Positions 1 to 7,842 of a stretch of DNA of 64,000 nt are shown in pieces; position 1 is the stretch's first letter, and each line of letters opens with the position of its first letter. The notes under the pieces are model-generated. The model did not search any database, was not told the DNA's origin, and was given only the letters and a program-made list of their open reading frames with translations. The translations under genes were made by a program, and so were the position numbers. The stretch is taken from the NCBI GenBank assembly GCA_964654665.1, contig CAZZKV010000003.1, positions 90,196-154,195 on the forward strand, read 5' to 3'. The stretch comes from CALCKU01 sp964654665 (GTDB taxonomy: Bacteria > Pseudomonadota > Alphaproteobacteria > Caulobacterales > Maricaulaceae).

Positions 1-386
1 CCGCGGCCACCGGGACCGCTAATGCGAAAATCTAAAATAGGTTCATTATAGGCAATACGCGAGAGCACAATAGTGCGTTGGTCCATATCAGGAAACATAT
101 CGTCGAGTGACGTGAATGCGCCTTGAGGTACGGCATCTTGGGGAAAGTCAACAAGGCGTAAAGCTTGAGGTGTCAATTCATCACCAAAGCTAAAATCAGC
201 ATCGGCAACAACGATGGAAACCTGGCGTGAATCGCGCTCTGCTTGTGGAGATATTGTATTTATCGCTGGAATATTCGCACGCAACTCATCAGAAACGGCG
301 TCATCAATCCACCCACGCGCTAGAACAACGGCCATAATGCCGAAGGCCGCAGAAGCTGTTAATGTTACAATCGTATTGAGACGCAT
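1..386 (-). CDS. cpaB: Flp pilus assembly protein CpaB, N-terminal part (cut by window edge)
   Basis: Reading the reverse strand from an ATG at 386 gives an open frame of 128 codons that runs off the window start. It begins with a hydrophobic signal/anchor segment (MRLNTIVTLTASAAFGIMAV). A SAF-type region follows with the CpaB hallmarks: VSIVVADADFSFGDELTPQ, then VPQGAFTSLDD, IVLSRIAYNEPIL and SGPGG near the break. CpaB/RcpC proteins are periplasmic, SAF-domain components of the Flp/tight-adherence pilus machine and normally sit next to cpaA and cpaC; those genes would lie outside the window. Two TTAA-N7-TTAA boxes sit 73-110 bp upstream. The identification rests on motif recognition only, but the order of motifs is characteristic. 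Confidence 0.88.
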   Translation of the reverse strand, partial: MRLNTIVTLTASAAFGIMAVVLARGWIDDAVSDELRANIPAINTISPQAERDSRQVSIVVADADFSFGDELTPQALRLVDFPQDAVPQGAFTSLDDMFPDMDQRTIVLSRIAYNEPILDFRISGPGGR

Positions 387-458
387 CCCGACGCCCTTTC
401 ATCTCATTTGAGACAAGGGATACAGGGAAGTAGAAAAAGTTTCGTGAAGGAACGCGGT

Positions 459-496
459 TTAAAAAAACCTTAATGATTTACTTAATTTACAATTAA
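459..496. promoter_or_regulatory. Tandem CtrA-type boxes (TTAA-N7-TTAA, twice)
   Basis: TTAA occurs at 459-462 and 470-473 (spacer AAAAACC), and again at 482-485 and 493-496 (spacer TTTACAA). Both pairs have the exact 7-bp spacing of the CtrA consensus known from Caulobacter. They lie between cpaB (start at 386, reverse) and the secreted-protein gene at 643. The region is AT-rich, so chance matches are possible, but two perfect pairs within 38 bp upstream of a pilus gene fit cell-cycle control. Confidence 0.5.
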
Positions 497-642
497 TTAG
501 TTTTTTACAATTTGTTAACATCTGTTGGATCGGGTCTGTATTTTTTTTGAGATGTTTGTAATGCATTAACCGTAAGGGCCTATTGTTCAGATTATAATCA
601 TCGCTGTTTTTATAAAGGTGAGTTAAACCGGAAAGGATTTCT

Positions 643-1116
643 ATGCGTTATTTATTATCAACTGCTATTATTGCCCTTGGGATGACTTATGTTCCGGCTA
701 TATCAGCGCTAACCGCGACGCAGTTTGTTGAAAAAGAAACCCTTGTTAAAAATGCTGATGGCAGTGAAACGGTTGTCAGGTCCCCGGCTGACAAAGTTCT
801 GCCGGGCGAAAAGATTGTTTATAAGCTTATTTATACAAATGATAAAACCGAACCGGCCACTAATCTTATTTTGACAATGCCTGTGCCGGGCGAAGTCATT
901 TATCTGGATAATACTGCAACAACCGAAGGGGCAACCGTTTCATATTCAACGGATGGTCGCATATTTTCACCGCGCGACGGGGTTAGAGTTTCAGATGCCC
1001 AAGGTAATTTACGCCGCGCTAATGGGTCTGATATTTCGCATATACGCTGGACGGTTCCGGGGCCTGTTCAAGCCGGCTCAAACGGTGAGTTAATTTTTAA
1101 GGGCCTTTTAAAATAA
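643..1116 (+). CDS. Small exported DUF11-like protein
   Basis: The 157-residue protein has a clear signal peptide (MRYLLSTAIIALGMTYVPAISA). It is followed by one domain of the DUF11/conserved-repeat style, recognisable by VLPGEKIVYKLIYTNDKTEPATNLILTMPVPGEVIYL and a closing IRWTVPGPVQAGSNGELIFKGLLK. Such immunoglobulin-like repeats occur in cell-surface and outer-membrane-associated proteins; no enzymatic function is implied. The gene starts after a purine-rich GGAAAGGA ribosome site and ends before a strong hairpin terminator. It is the first of three consecutive forward genes with the same domain type, so a shared surface role is likely. The exact role is unknown. Confidence 0.75.
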   Translation: MRYLLSTAIIALGMTYVPAISALTATQFVEKETLVKNADGSETVVRSPADKVLPGEKIVYKLIYTNDKTEPATNLILTMPVPGEVIYLDNTATTEGATVSYSTDGRIFSPRDGVRVSDAQGNLRRANGSDISHIRWTVPGPVQAGSNGELIFKGLLK

Positions 1117-1143
1117 CACTTAAATACGATAGTTTTTCAATGC

Positions 1144-1172
1144 AAACACCCGGTAACTCGGGTGTTTTTTTT
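1144..1172 (+). terminator. Rho-independent terminator after the small DUF11 gene
   Basis: The arms AACACCCG and CGGGTGTT are separated by a short loop (GTAACT) and followed by a run of eight T. It begins about 30 bp past the stop codon at 1116, so the first DUF11 gene is probably its own transcription unit. Confidence 0.85.
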
Positions 1173-1385
1173 ATGATTTATCGTCAAATTTAAAATGAAA
1201 TGAACGTTAAAAAACAATGAATACAGAAACAGCGTTAATTTTATAAGTTATTGAATTAATTGATAATTATTGATATAATTAATACCGCATTATAGGTATT
1301 TTTTTCTATTATTAACCATAACTCTAAGGGGTGATTTAACCACTTTTCCTTATGCTTCGGTCATAGCTTTTAAAGGAAGTAGGTT

Positions 1386-2519
1386 ATGACTAACACAAAA
1401 TATCTTGTGAAAGGATTGATTGGGGCGACTGCTCTAACAGTTTTCACAGCGGGCACAGCCCATGCAGGAGGGACCCAGGCGGGAACCCCGGTTTCAAATA
1501 CATTCACATTGGACTATGAGGTGAATGGCACAACGCAACCCACTATTGACACAGGTGTGGCCGGTACCAATACACCAACGCTTTTCACAGTTGACCGTCT
1601 GGTTGATTTGACTGTTGCGGATAATGGACCGACACCGACAACGCCAGGGGCTACCGACCAGCAACTTGTTTATTCTGTTACGAATAATGGTAACGATAGC
1701 CAAGATTATGCCTTGAGCATTTTTGAGGAAACAACTGATGATTTCCAGACAAGTGATCCGGCAACATTAGAGGTCATTCGTTATTATATAGACGATGGCG
1801 ATGGTGTTTATGAACCTAATGGAACAGGCGATGGCGCCTTAATCGATTATAATCCGGCGACACCGCCAAATCTGGGCATTGATGACGTGCTTTGGGTTGT
1901 CGTTACGCAAGATATCCCCGGCACTGCGGCGGATGGTGAGCAAGCCGATATTATTCTAATTGCTGATACGCTTGATCCTGTTTCGCATGTAGCTGTTGAT
2001 GCCGATAATGATGGAAATAGCCTGACCGGTGCGGCGGAAAATGTTTTGGCTGACGAAAGCGGGACAGGGCAAGAAGGCATTGGCGCGGGTGATCACTCTG
2101 CGTTGAATAGCTATACAATCTCATCGGCTGATATTAATGCCGTTAAAACCGTTGATGTTCACACTGAAGATGGATCTAATTGTACAACATTTCCAGGTAC
2201 AGCAACGGGTGGCTATGCCATTCCAGGGTCTTGTGTCGAATATGTAATTACCGTGACCAATGAAGGGTCTGAAGCGGCAACAGCGATCGATATTGTCGAT
2301 GATATTGCTGTCTCTGGTAACTTACAGTTCGAAGCGGTCACATCCACAGGCTTTACGGCTGGTACATTTACGGGAACGCCTGCCAATGGCGCAGATTGCG
2401 GCACAGGCACGGGCCAAGTTGCCTGTACGATTAGCTTTACGGGCGGTACATTGCCAGCTCCGACAGGCGGGTCATCGGAGACCGTTGGAACCATCGTTAT
2501 TCGAGCGATCGTTAAATAG
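1386..2519 (+). CDS. Exported DUF11-type repeat protein
   Basis: The 377-residue protein has a signal peptide (cleavage near AGTAHA-GG, residue 27) and an acidic, Thr/Gly-rich mature part typical of surface proteins. Two DUF11-like units are visible: one around residues 65-170 (RLVDLTVADN, QQLVYSVTNNGNDSQDYALS) and one around residues 245-377 (INAVKTVDVH, SCVEYVITVTNEGSEAATAI, then GTIVIRAIVK at the end). An AAGGAAG ribosome site precedes the ATG. Upstream (1173-1385) the DNA is very AT-rich with a weak hairpin plus T-run at 1281-1305 and TTAACC repeats at 1313 and 1336, which could be regulatory. It is probably co-transcribed with the giant gene downstream; function is otherwise unknown. Confidence 0.75.
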   Translation: MTNTKYLVKGLIGATALTVFTAGTAHAGGTQAGTPVSNTFTLDYEVNGTTQPTIDTGVAGTNTPTLFTVDRLVDLTVADNGPTPTTPGATDQQLVYSVTNNGNDSQDYALSIFEETTDDFQTSDPATLEVIRYYIDDGDGVYEPNGTGDGALIDYNPATPPNLGIDDVLWVVVTQDIPGTAADGEQADIILIADTLDPVSHVAVDADNDGNSLTGAAENVLADESGTGQEGIGAGDHSALNSYTISSADINAVKTVDVHTEDGSNCTTFPGTATGGYAIPGSCVEYVITVTNEGSEAATAIDIVDDIAVSGNLQFEAVTSTGFTAGTFTGTPANGADCGTGTGQVACTISFTGGTLPAPTGGSSETVGTIVIRAIVK

Positions 2520-2542
2520 GAATCCGTTTGCATAAGAAACCA

Positions 2543-2566
2543 ACCGCAGCCTTTAAGGGCTGCGGA
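2543..2566 (+). promoter_or_regulatory. Intercistronic stem-loop before the giant surface-protein gene
   Basis: The arms CCGCAGCC and GGCTGCGG form a perfect 8-bp GC-rich stem with a TTTAAG-type loop, ending a few bases before the AGGTGA ribosome site and GTG start at 2577. There is no T-run, so it is unlikely to be a simple terminator. It could set mRNA stability or the translation ratio of the two genes. Confidence 0.5.
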
Positions 2567-2576
2567 CAGGTGAATT

Positions 2577-5500
2577 GTGCCCAAGACAATGTCTCAATCC
2601 CTCCGCCATAACTTCGGCCTTCTGGCCCTCACAGCAACCGCGTGGACGGCCGCTGGGACATCGGCATCTGCTGAGGTAGGCGATGAAATTGTCAACGTTG
2701 CCAACGTCACCTATACATCGGGTGTTCTAACGACAGAAATTTTGACCAATGAGGCGGTCTTTACAATTCAGTCACCGGAAACACCGATTAATATTGAATT
2801 TTTCCGGTTTTCCCCGAATGCTCCTAACCCTGATCGGGTAGCCATTAATGGATCAGACTTTAGCCCCTCTGGCGATGAGAACGGAACGTTTACCGCGATA
2901 GGTCCGGCGCGTAATACCAATGGGCAAATCATTGATCTTTCATCACCCGTACCCTTAATTCCAGCCACAACCTTTTTGACTGGCGAAGTCATGTTTTTGC
3001 GCGTGACGGATCAACTGGGTAATCAGGACAGTAATGTCATTGATACGGTGGTTATCGAAATCGAATCCGATAGCGGCGATATTATTGTGTTGCGGCTTTA
3101 CGAAAGCGGGCCGAGTACGGGTCTGTTTTATGCTTATTTACCGTCGACGGAAACAGCAACCTCTGACCATGATTCGCAATTGACAACAGGCGCGAATAGC
3201 GAAATTACCGCCACTTATGTAAATACACTCAGCTCGACAAATGTCACGGTTGATACGGCTTTAGTAAATCCGCGAAACACAGTGTTTAATTCTGTAACAG
3301 GCGAGCCTATTGACGGTGCGGTTATTACGCTTGTGAATGCGGATACGGGCGAAACAGCGGGTGTTTTTGGCGTCGATGGCTTTTCCGCTTTTCCATCAGT
3401 ATTGACTAGCGGTGAAGATGTTAGCGATGCCAGTGACCTGTTTTATGATGTGGATACAGGGGGGTTCCGTTTCCCACATGCGGAAAGTGGCCGATACTTT
3501 GTCAACGTCGACCCGCCGGAAGGCTATACATTCGCTTCTGTATTGGAAATGAATAATTTCGGCCGGGTGGAAACACCTTTTGTCGTGACGGATGCCTCTT
3601 ATGGTCGTCCCTTTACAGTGACTCAGTCAGGGCCTTTGCGATTTGATATTCCGCTGGACCCGCAAACGGATCTGGTTTTGAGTAAATCAGTCGATCAGTC
3701 TTTTGGCGATGTTGGTGATTTTATTAATTATACGGTCACGGTTGAAAACCGCGGGCGTAATTCAGCGCCTATTCTCCTTAATGATTCTTTGCCAATCGGC
3801 TTTCGGTATATTCAGGGGACAACGCGTATTGAGCGTCAACATGTGAGCGATCCCTTGGTGTCTGCCGATGCAACCTTGCTGACATTTCCGCTTGCGACTT
3901 TGGCGCCTGGGGAAATCCGGACGCTTAATTATGCGCTGGAAATTGGCCCGGGCGCGCCTATGGGGGATGCAATTAACCGGGCCGTTGTTGTAGACGGCAA
4001 TGATCAACAGGTGTCTAATATTGCGCGAGCCTCTATTCGTTTGCGTGAAGACTTGCTCCGTTCACGATCAACGATTGTGGGCCGGATTGCGGAAAATGCT
4101 TGTGATGAAAACCAAGACTGGGCTCGCGAAATTCGCAAAGGGGACGGCGTTGAAGGCGTTCGCCTCTATATGGAAAATGGGGCTTATGCTGTATCTGATC
4201 TTGACGGGCTTTATCATTTTGAAGGTGTTAGCGAAGGCACCCATGTCGTCCAGATTGACCAAGAGACATTACCAAAAGGCTATACGCCAATGGTTTGCGA
4301 AGAGAGCACGCGCTATGCTGGCAAGGCGACATCGGCCTTTGTCGATGTGCAGGGCGGCGGGGTTTGGCGGACAAATTTCTATCTGAAACGCACAGGTGTA
4401 ACGGATGATATTGCCGAAGACAAAGTCTTCAACGATGCGACGGAATATAAAGATTACGATGTCACATGGCTTGAAACGCAAACAGGCCAAACTGAATGGG
4501 TCTATCCAAGCCCAGAGCGTACGCCGTCGAAATCATCCATCAATATCGGAATTAAACATGGTCCGGGCGAAGTTGTTCAACTTATCCGTAATGGCCATAT
4601 TGTTTCCAGTACGAATTTTGCCGAAAAGATTACAAATAATGATCGCTCTGCACAGCTTTCACGCTGGCGCGGCGTTGACCTGCTTGAAGGGCGCAATGTT
4701 TTCGATGTTGTGATTAAAAACACACATGGACAAGAGTTACGCCGCTTTAGTCAGGAAATCTCTTTTGTTAAAACCATTGCCCGGGCTTACGGTATTCCTA
4801 ATCAAAGCGAATTGACGGCGGATGGACGAACGGTTCCTGTCTTGGCTATCCGTCTTGAAGATGAGGCTGGCCGTCCGGTACATGCCGGCCGGATTGCAAC
4901 AATTGATGTTGAACCGCCTTACCGGCTCTATGACGAAACGGGCGAGCGCCGCCTGCAAGAAGACGGTATTGACGTTATTGCCCCGTTTAGCGCGCGCCAA
5001 GGGGCCAATGTTGGCCCGGATGGGATTGTGCGCCTTCAATTGGAACCGACGCTACGAACCGGCAAGGTGACGGCGCATGTGACGCTGGATAATGGCCGGA
5101 TTATTCCGATCTATATGTATCTGGAACCAGAAAAACGCGACTGGATTATTGTGGGTCTCGCCGAGGGGACAGCAGGCTATGAAACGGTTAAAGATAAGGC
5201 CATTGATCTCACATCCAATAGCGAGAGTGACACAGTCACCGATGGCCGTGTCGCATTTTTCGCTAAAGGCCTGATCAAAGGCGAGTGGCTGATGACATTG
5301 GCCGTGGATACGGATAAACGCCGCGGCGATATTGACGGAGATTTCGAAGGTGAAATTGATCCGAATGCTTATTATACACTCTATGGAGACCGCTCTTATC
5401 AGGAATTTGAGGGCATTAGCCGTTATCCGGTTTTTGTAAAGCTCGAAAAACGGTCTGCCTATGCGATGTTTGGTGATTTTGATACCAATGTCACCGAAGG

Positions 5501-7664
5501 ACGTTTAACGGCCTATAATCGCCGTTTATCGGGCTTAAAAGCCGAATATTTGGGTGATACGTTCCAAGTTCTGGGATTTGCCGCCGAAACTAATCAAGGT
5601 TTCGCCAAAGATGAACTGCCTGCGGATGGTACAAGCGGAACCTATCAACTCTCCAATACGCATATTTTGGCTCAATCGGAAGAGGTTGCGATTGAAACAC
5701 GCGATAGAAACCGCCCTGATATTATTCTCGAGCGCCGCGTGTTGGTGCGCTATCTGGATTATACGCTGGATTATTTAACCGGAGAGCTGATTTTCCGCTT
5801 ACCGGTTGATGTCTCCGATGCTAATTTTAATCCAAATGTTATTGTGGCTGATTATGAAACGGCTCAGGACGCAGAACGCAACATTACCTTTGGCGGACGA
5901 GTTCAGGCTCAAATTGCAGACGGCAAAGTTCAAATCGGCTCGACCTTTGTTCAGGAAGATGGCAGCGCGCAAGTGGCGGGTGCCAAGCAAATTATGGTCG
6001 GTGTGGATGCCGTGGCTCAGGTCACGCAAAATACAGAATTGCGTGCTGAATATGCCATTACGGATGACCAATCAATCGGCGGGGGAACCTCTGATGCGAT
6101 TTTAGCCGAAGTTATCCATACGAGTGAGACTGTAACAGGCGAGGCTTATTTCCGCGAAGAAGATAGCGGTTTTGGCCTCGGGCAGCGTAATTCCAACACC
6201 AATCGTATTCGCCGCTATGGGGCTTCGGGGAGTTATAAATTCCACGAATTCGAAGATGAAAAAACGGGTCGCCGCGGATCGCGTTCTGTTGATGCAACCG
6301 TTTACCGCGAGGAAAATTTGGAAACGGGTAATCAGCGGACTACAGGCGAAGTTTTAGGGCATCATCACGGCGAACGTTTGTCTGTGAGTGCCGGTTTGCG
6401 GGCATCGCGCGATGAATTTGTCGATCAAGATGACCGCGAAAGCGTTTTGGGTGTTCTGCGCGGCTCTTATCAATTACCTAAACATGGCTTGACGGTTCAA
6501 GCGTCGCATGAACAGCCTTTGGGCGGTAAAGACGCTGTGACAAATTTCCCGCAGCGTACGACATTGGGCGTTGATAAAACATTAGGCGATATTGCTACGG
6601 TAACGCTGCGCCATGAAATCCTCGATGGGGCGAATGCTTCGGGTGACAATACAACAATCGGGCTTTCGGCCTCGCCGTGGAACGGAACGTCTATCACGGC
6701 AGCAACCGATCTTTTGACCAATGATTTGGGCCGGCGTTTAGGCGCGACGATCGGCGTGGATCAACAGGTTAAATTATCAGATCGCTGGTCGTTATCGGCG
6801 GGTCTGCGCAACCGTAAAGTTTTGGATCAACAGGGGACCTTTGTCGAGGTTGCGCCGGATGCGGCGATCTCACCGCTTGAAGTCAATGAGGATTTCACAT
6901 CCGCTTATGTTGGCGCGGCGTATCGCACAGAGGTGATGACAGCCACGGCCCGCCTTGAAGGGCGCAACAGCTCGGCCGGAGATAACTATACACTCTCTGC
7001 CGGTATTGCCCGCGAGCTATCCGAAGAATTGTCTTTGGCTGGCGCGCTGCGCGGGTTCCGTAATATGCCGGATAATAGCGATGATGATGAGAGCCTTATT
7101 GATGCGCGCCTGGGCGCCGCGTGGCGTCCGCGGGACGAAGATTTAATTATTTTTGACCGTTTGGATATCAGCCATAATAAACGTCTGGACGGGACGAGCA
7201 GTACCAAGATTGTCAATAATGTTGCCGTGAATACACAAGTGAATGATCGTCTGCAAGTGACCGGGAATTGGGGCGCGAAATATGCGCGTTCCGATATTGG
7301 CGATACGTCGATATCAGGCTGGACACATCTTTTGGGCGGTGAAGCACGTTTTGATGTTAATGAGCGGATTGATATTGGCCTGCGCGGCTCTTTCTTGGCC
7401 GATGGCGGATTTAAACGCGCACAATATAGTTTTGGTCCTTCTATCGGTGTCTCGCCCGTGGACAATGTTTGGATTAGCGCGGGGTATAATATTTCCGGCT
7501 ATACTGATGATGATTTTGAAGCGTCTGAATATTCCCGCGAAGGTTTATATTTACAATTCCGCCTGAAATTTGACCAAGATTCGGCCCGCGGTTTGTTGCG
7601 CCGGATTTCGCCGGCTTCAACGACGGGTCCCGCCTATCAGCAGCGCGGTCTCAGCCAGCCGTAA
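2577..7664 (+). CDS. Giant DUF11/SdrD-B-like surface protein with barrel-like C-terminus
   Basis: The product is about 1,695 residues. A signal peptide ends near SASA-EVGD (residue 32). The N-terminal half carries Ig-like modules: a Cna-B/carboxypeptidase-regulatory-like unit around residues 225-330, a DUF11 repeat at about 360-485 (LSKSVDQSFGDVGDFINYTV) and a second SdrD-B-like unit at about 495-600 (GVEGVRLYMENGAYAVSDLDGLYHF). From about residue 860 to the end, alternating short strands and turns, such as YGDRSYQEFEGISRYPVFV and the final LYLQFRLKF, suggest an outer-membrane beta-barrel. I chose the GTG at 2577 because AGGTGA lies just before it; an ATG at 2589 is a possible alternative. 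The likely role is a cell-surface or adhesion protein, inferred from architecture only. Confidence 0.75.
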   Translation: MPKTMSQSLRHNFGLLALTATAWTAAGTSASAEVGDEIVNVANVTYTSGVLTTEILTNEAVFTIQSPETPINIEFFRFSPNAPNPDRVAINGSDFSPSGDENGTFTAIGPARNTNGQIIDLSSPVPLIPATTFLTGEVMFLRVTDQLGNQDSNVIDTVVIEIESDSGDIIVLRLYESGPSTGLFYAYLPSTETATSDHDSQLTTGANSEITATYVNTLSSTNVTVDTALVNPRNTVFNSVTGEPIDGAVITLVNADTGETAGVFGVDGFSAFPSVLTSGEDVSDASDLFYDVDTGGFRFPHAESGRYFVNVDPPEGYTFASVLEMNNFGRVETPFVVTDASYGRPFTVTQSGPLRFDIPLDPQTDLVLSKSVDQSFGDVGDFINYTVTVENRGRNSAPILLNDSLPIGFRYIQGTTRIERQHVSDPLVSADATLLTFPLATLAPGEIRTLNYALEIGPGAPMGDAINRAVVVDGNDQQVSNIARASIRLREDLLRSRSTIVGRIAENACDENQDWAREIRKGDGVEGVRLYMENGAYAVSDLDGLYHFEGVSEGTHVVQIDQETLPKGYTPMVCEESTRYAGKATSAFVDVQGGGVWRTNFYLKRTGVTDDIAEDKVFNDATEYKDYDVTWLETQTGQTEWVYPSPERTPSKSSINIGIKHGPGEVVQLIRNGHIVSSTNFAEKITNNDRSAQLSRWRGVDLLEGRNVFDVVIKNTHGQELRRFSQEISFVKTIARAYGIPNQSELTADGRTVPVLAIRLEDEAGRPVHAGRIATIDVEPPYRLYDETGERRLQEDGIDVIAPFSARQGANVGPDGIVRLQLEPTLRTGKVTAHVTLDNGRIIPIYMYLEPEKRDWIIVGLAEGTAGYETVKDKAIDLTSNSESDTVTDGRVAFFAKGLIKGEWLMTLAVDTDKRRGDIDGDFEGEIDPNAYYTLYGDRSYQEFEGISRYPVFVKLEKRSAYAMFGDFDTNVTEGRLTAYNRRLSGLKAEYLGDTFQVLGFAAETNQGFAKDELPADGTSGTYQLSNTHILAQSEEVAIETRDRNRPDIILERRVLVRYLDYTLDYLTGELIFRLPVDVSDANFNPNVIVADYETAQDAERNITFGGRVQAQIADGKVQIGSTFVQEDGSAQVAGAKQIMVGVDAVAQVTQNTELRAEYAITDDQSIGGGTSDAILAEVIHTSETVTGEAYFREEDSGFGLGQRNSNTNRIRRYGASGSYKFHEFEDEKTGRRGSRSVDATVYREENLETGNQRTTGEVLGHHHGERLSVSAGLRASRDEFVDQDDRESVLGVLRGSYQLPKHGLTVQASHEQPLGGKDAVTNFPQRTTLGVDKTLGDIATVTLRHEILDGANASGDNTTIGLSASPWNGTSITAATDLLTNDLGRRLGATIGVDQQVKLSDRWSLSAGLRNRKVLDQQGTFVEVAPDAAISPLEVNEDFTSAYVGAAYRTEVMTATARLEGRNSSAGDNYTLSAGIARELSEELSLAGALRGFRNMPDNSDDDESLIDARLGAAWRPRDEDLIIFDRLDISHNKRLDGTSSTKIVNNVAVNTQVNDRLQVTGNWGAKYARSDIGDTSISGWTHLLGGEARFDVNERIDIGLRGSFLADGGFKRAQYSFGPSIGVSPVDNVWISAGYNISGYTDDDFEASEYSREGLYLQFRLKFDQDSARGLLRRISPASTTGPAYQQRGLSQP

Positions 7665-7815
7665 TCAACACGCCTCTAAAAGTACTTAACGTCCGAACAG
7701 GCCATAAATGCGCGGGGACACAGGCGGCATAGACGTTGGCTAGGCGGTTATAGTTTCGGTTGTAAAGGGGCGGTTGTTTTGTGCTGGCGTGTGGTTACAG
7801 GCCCGCCAATTTGGC

Positions 7816-7842
7816 CAGAGCTATCAGAGCTATCAGAGCTAT
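7816..7842. repeat. Three tandem copies of a 9-bp unit at the kinase stop codon
   Basis: CAGAGCTAT is repeated exactly three times (7816, 7825, 7834) and overlaps the stop codon of the reverse-strand histidine kinase at 7839. Each unit read on the reverse strand contains TAG and TGA, so it may be a slippage-prone tail without coding effect. Confidence 0.8.

Noticed and set aside
6986..7465. 159-codon reverse frame inside the giant surface gene
   Set aside because: Codon use and amino-acid mix are typical of an antisense shadow, and the forward frame is clearly coding.
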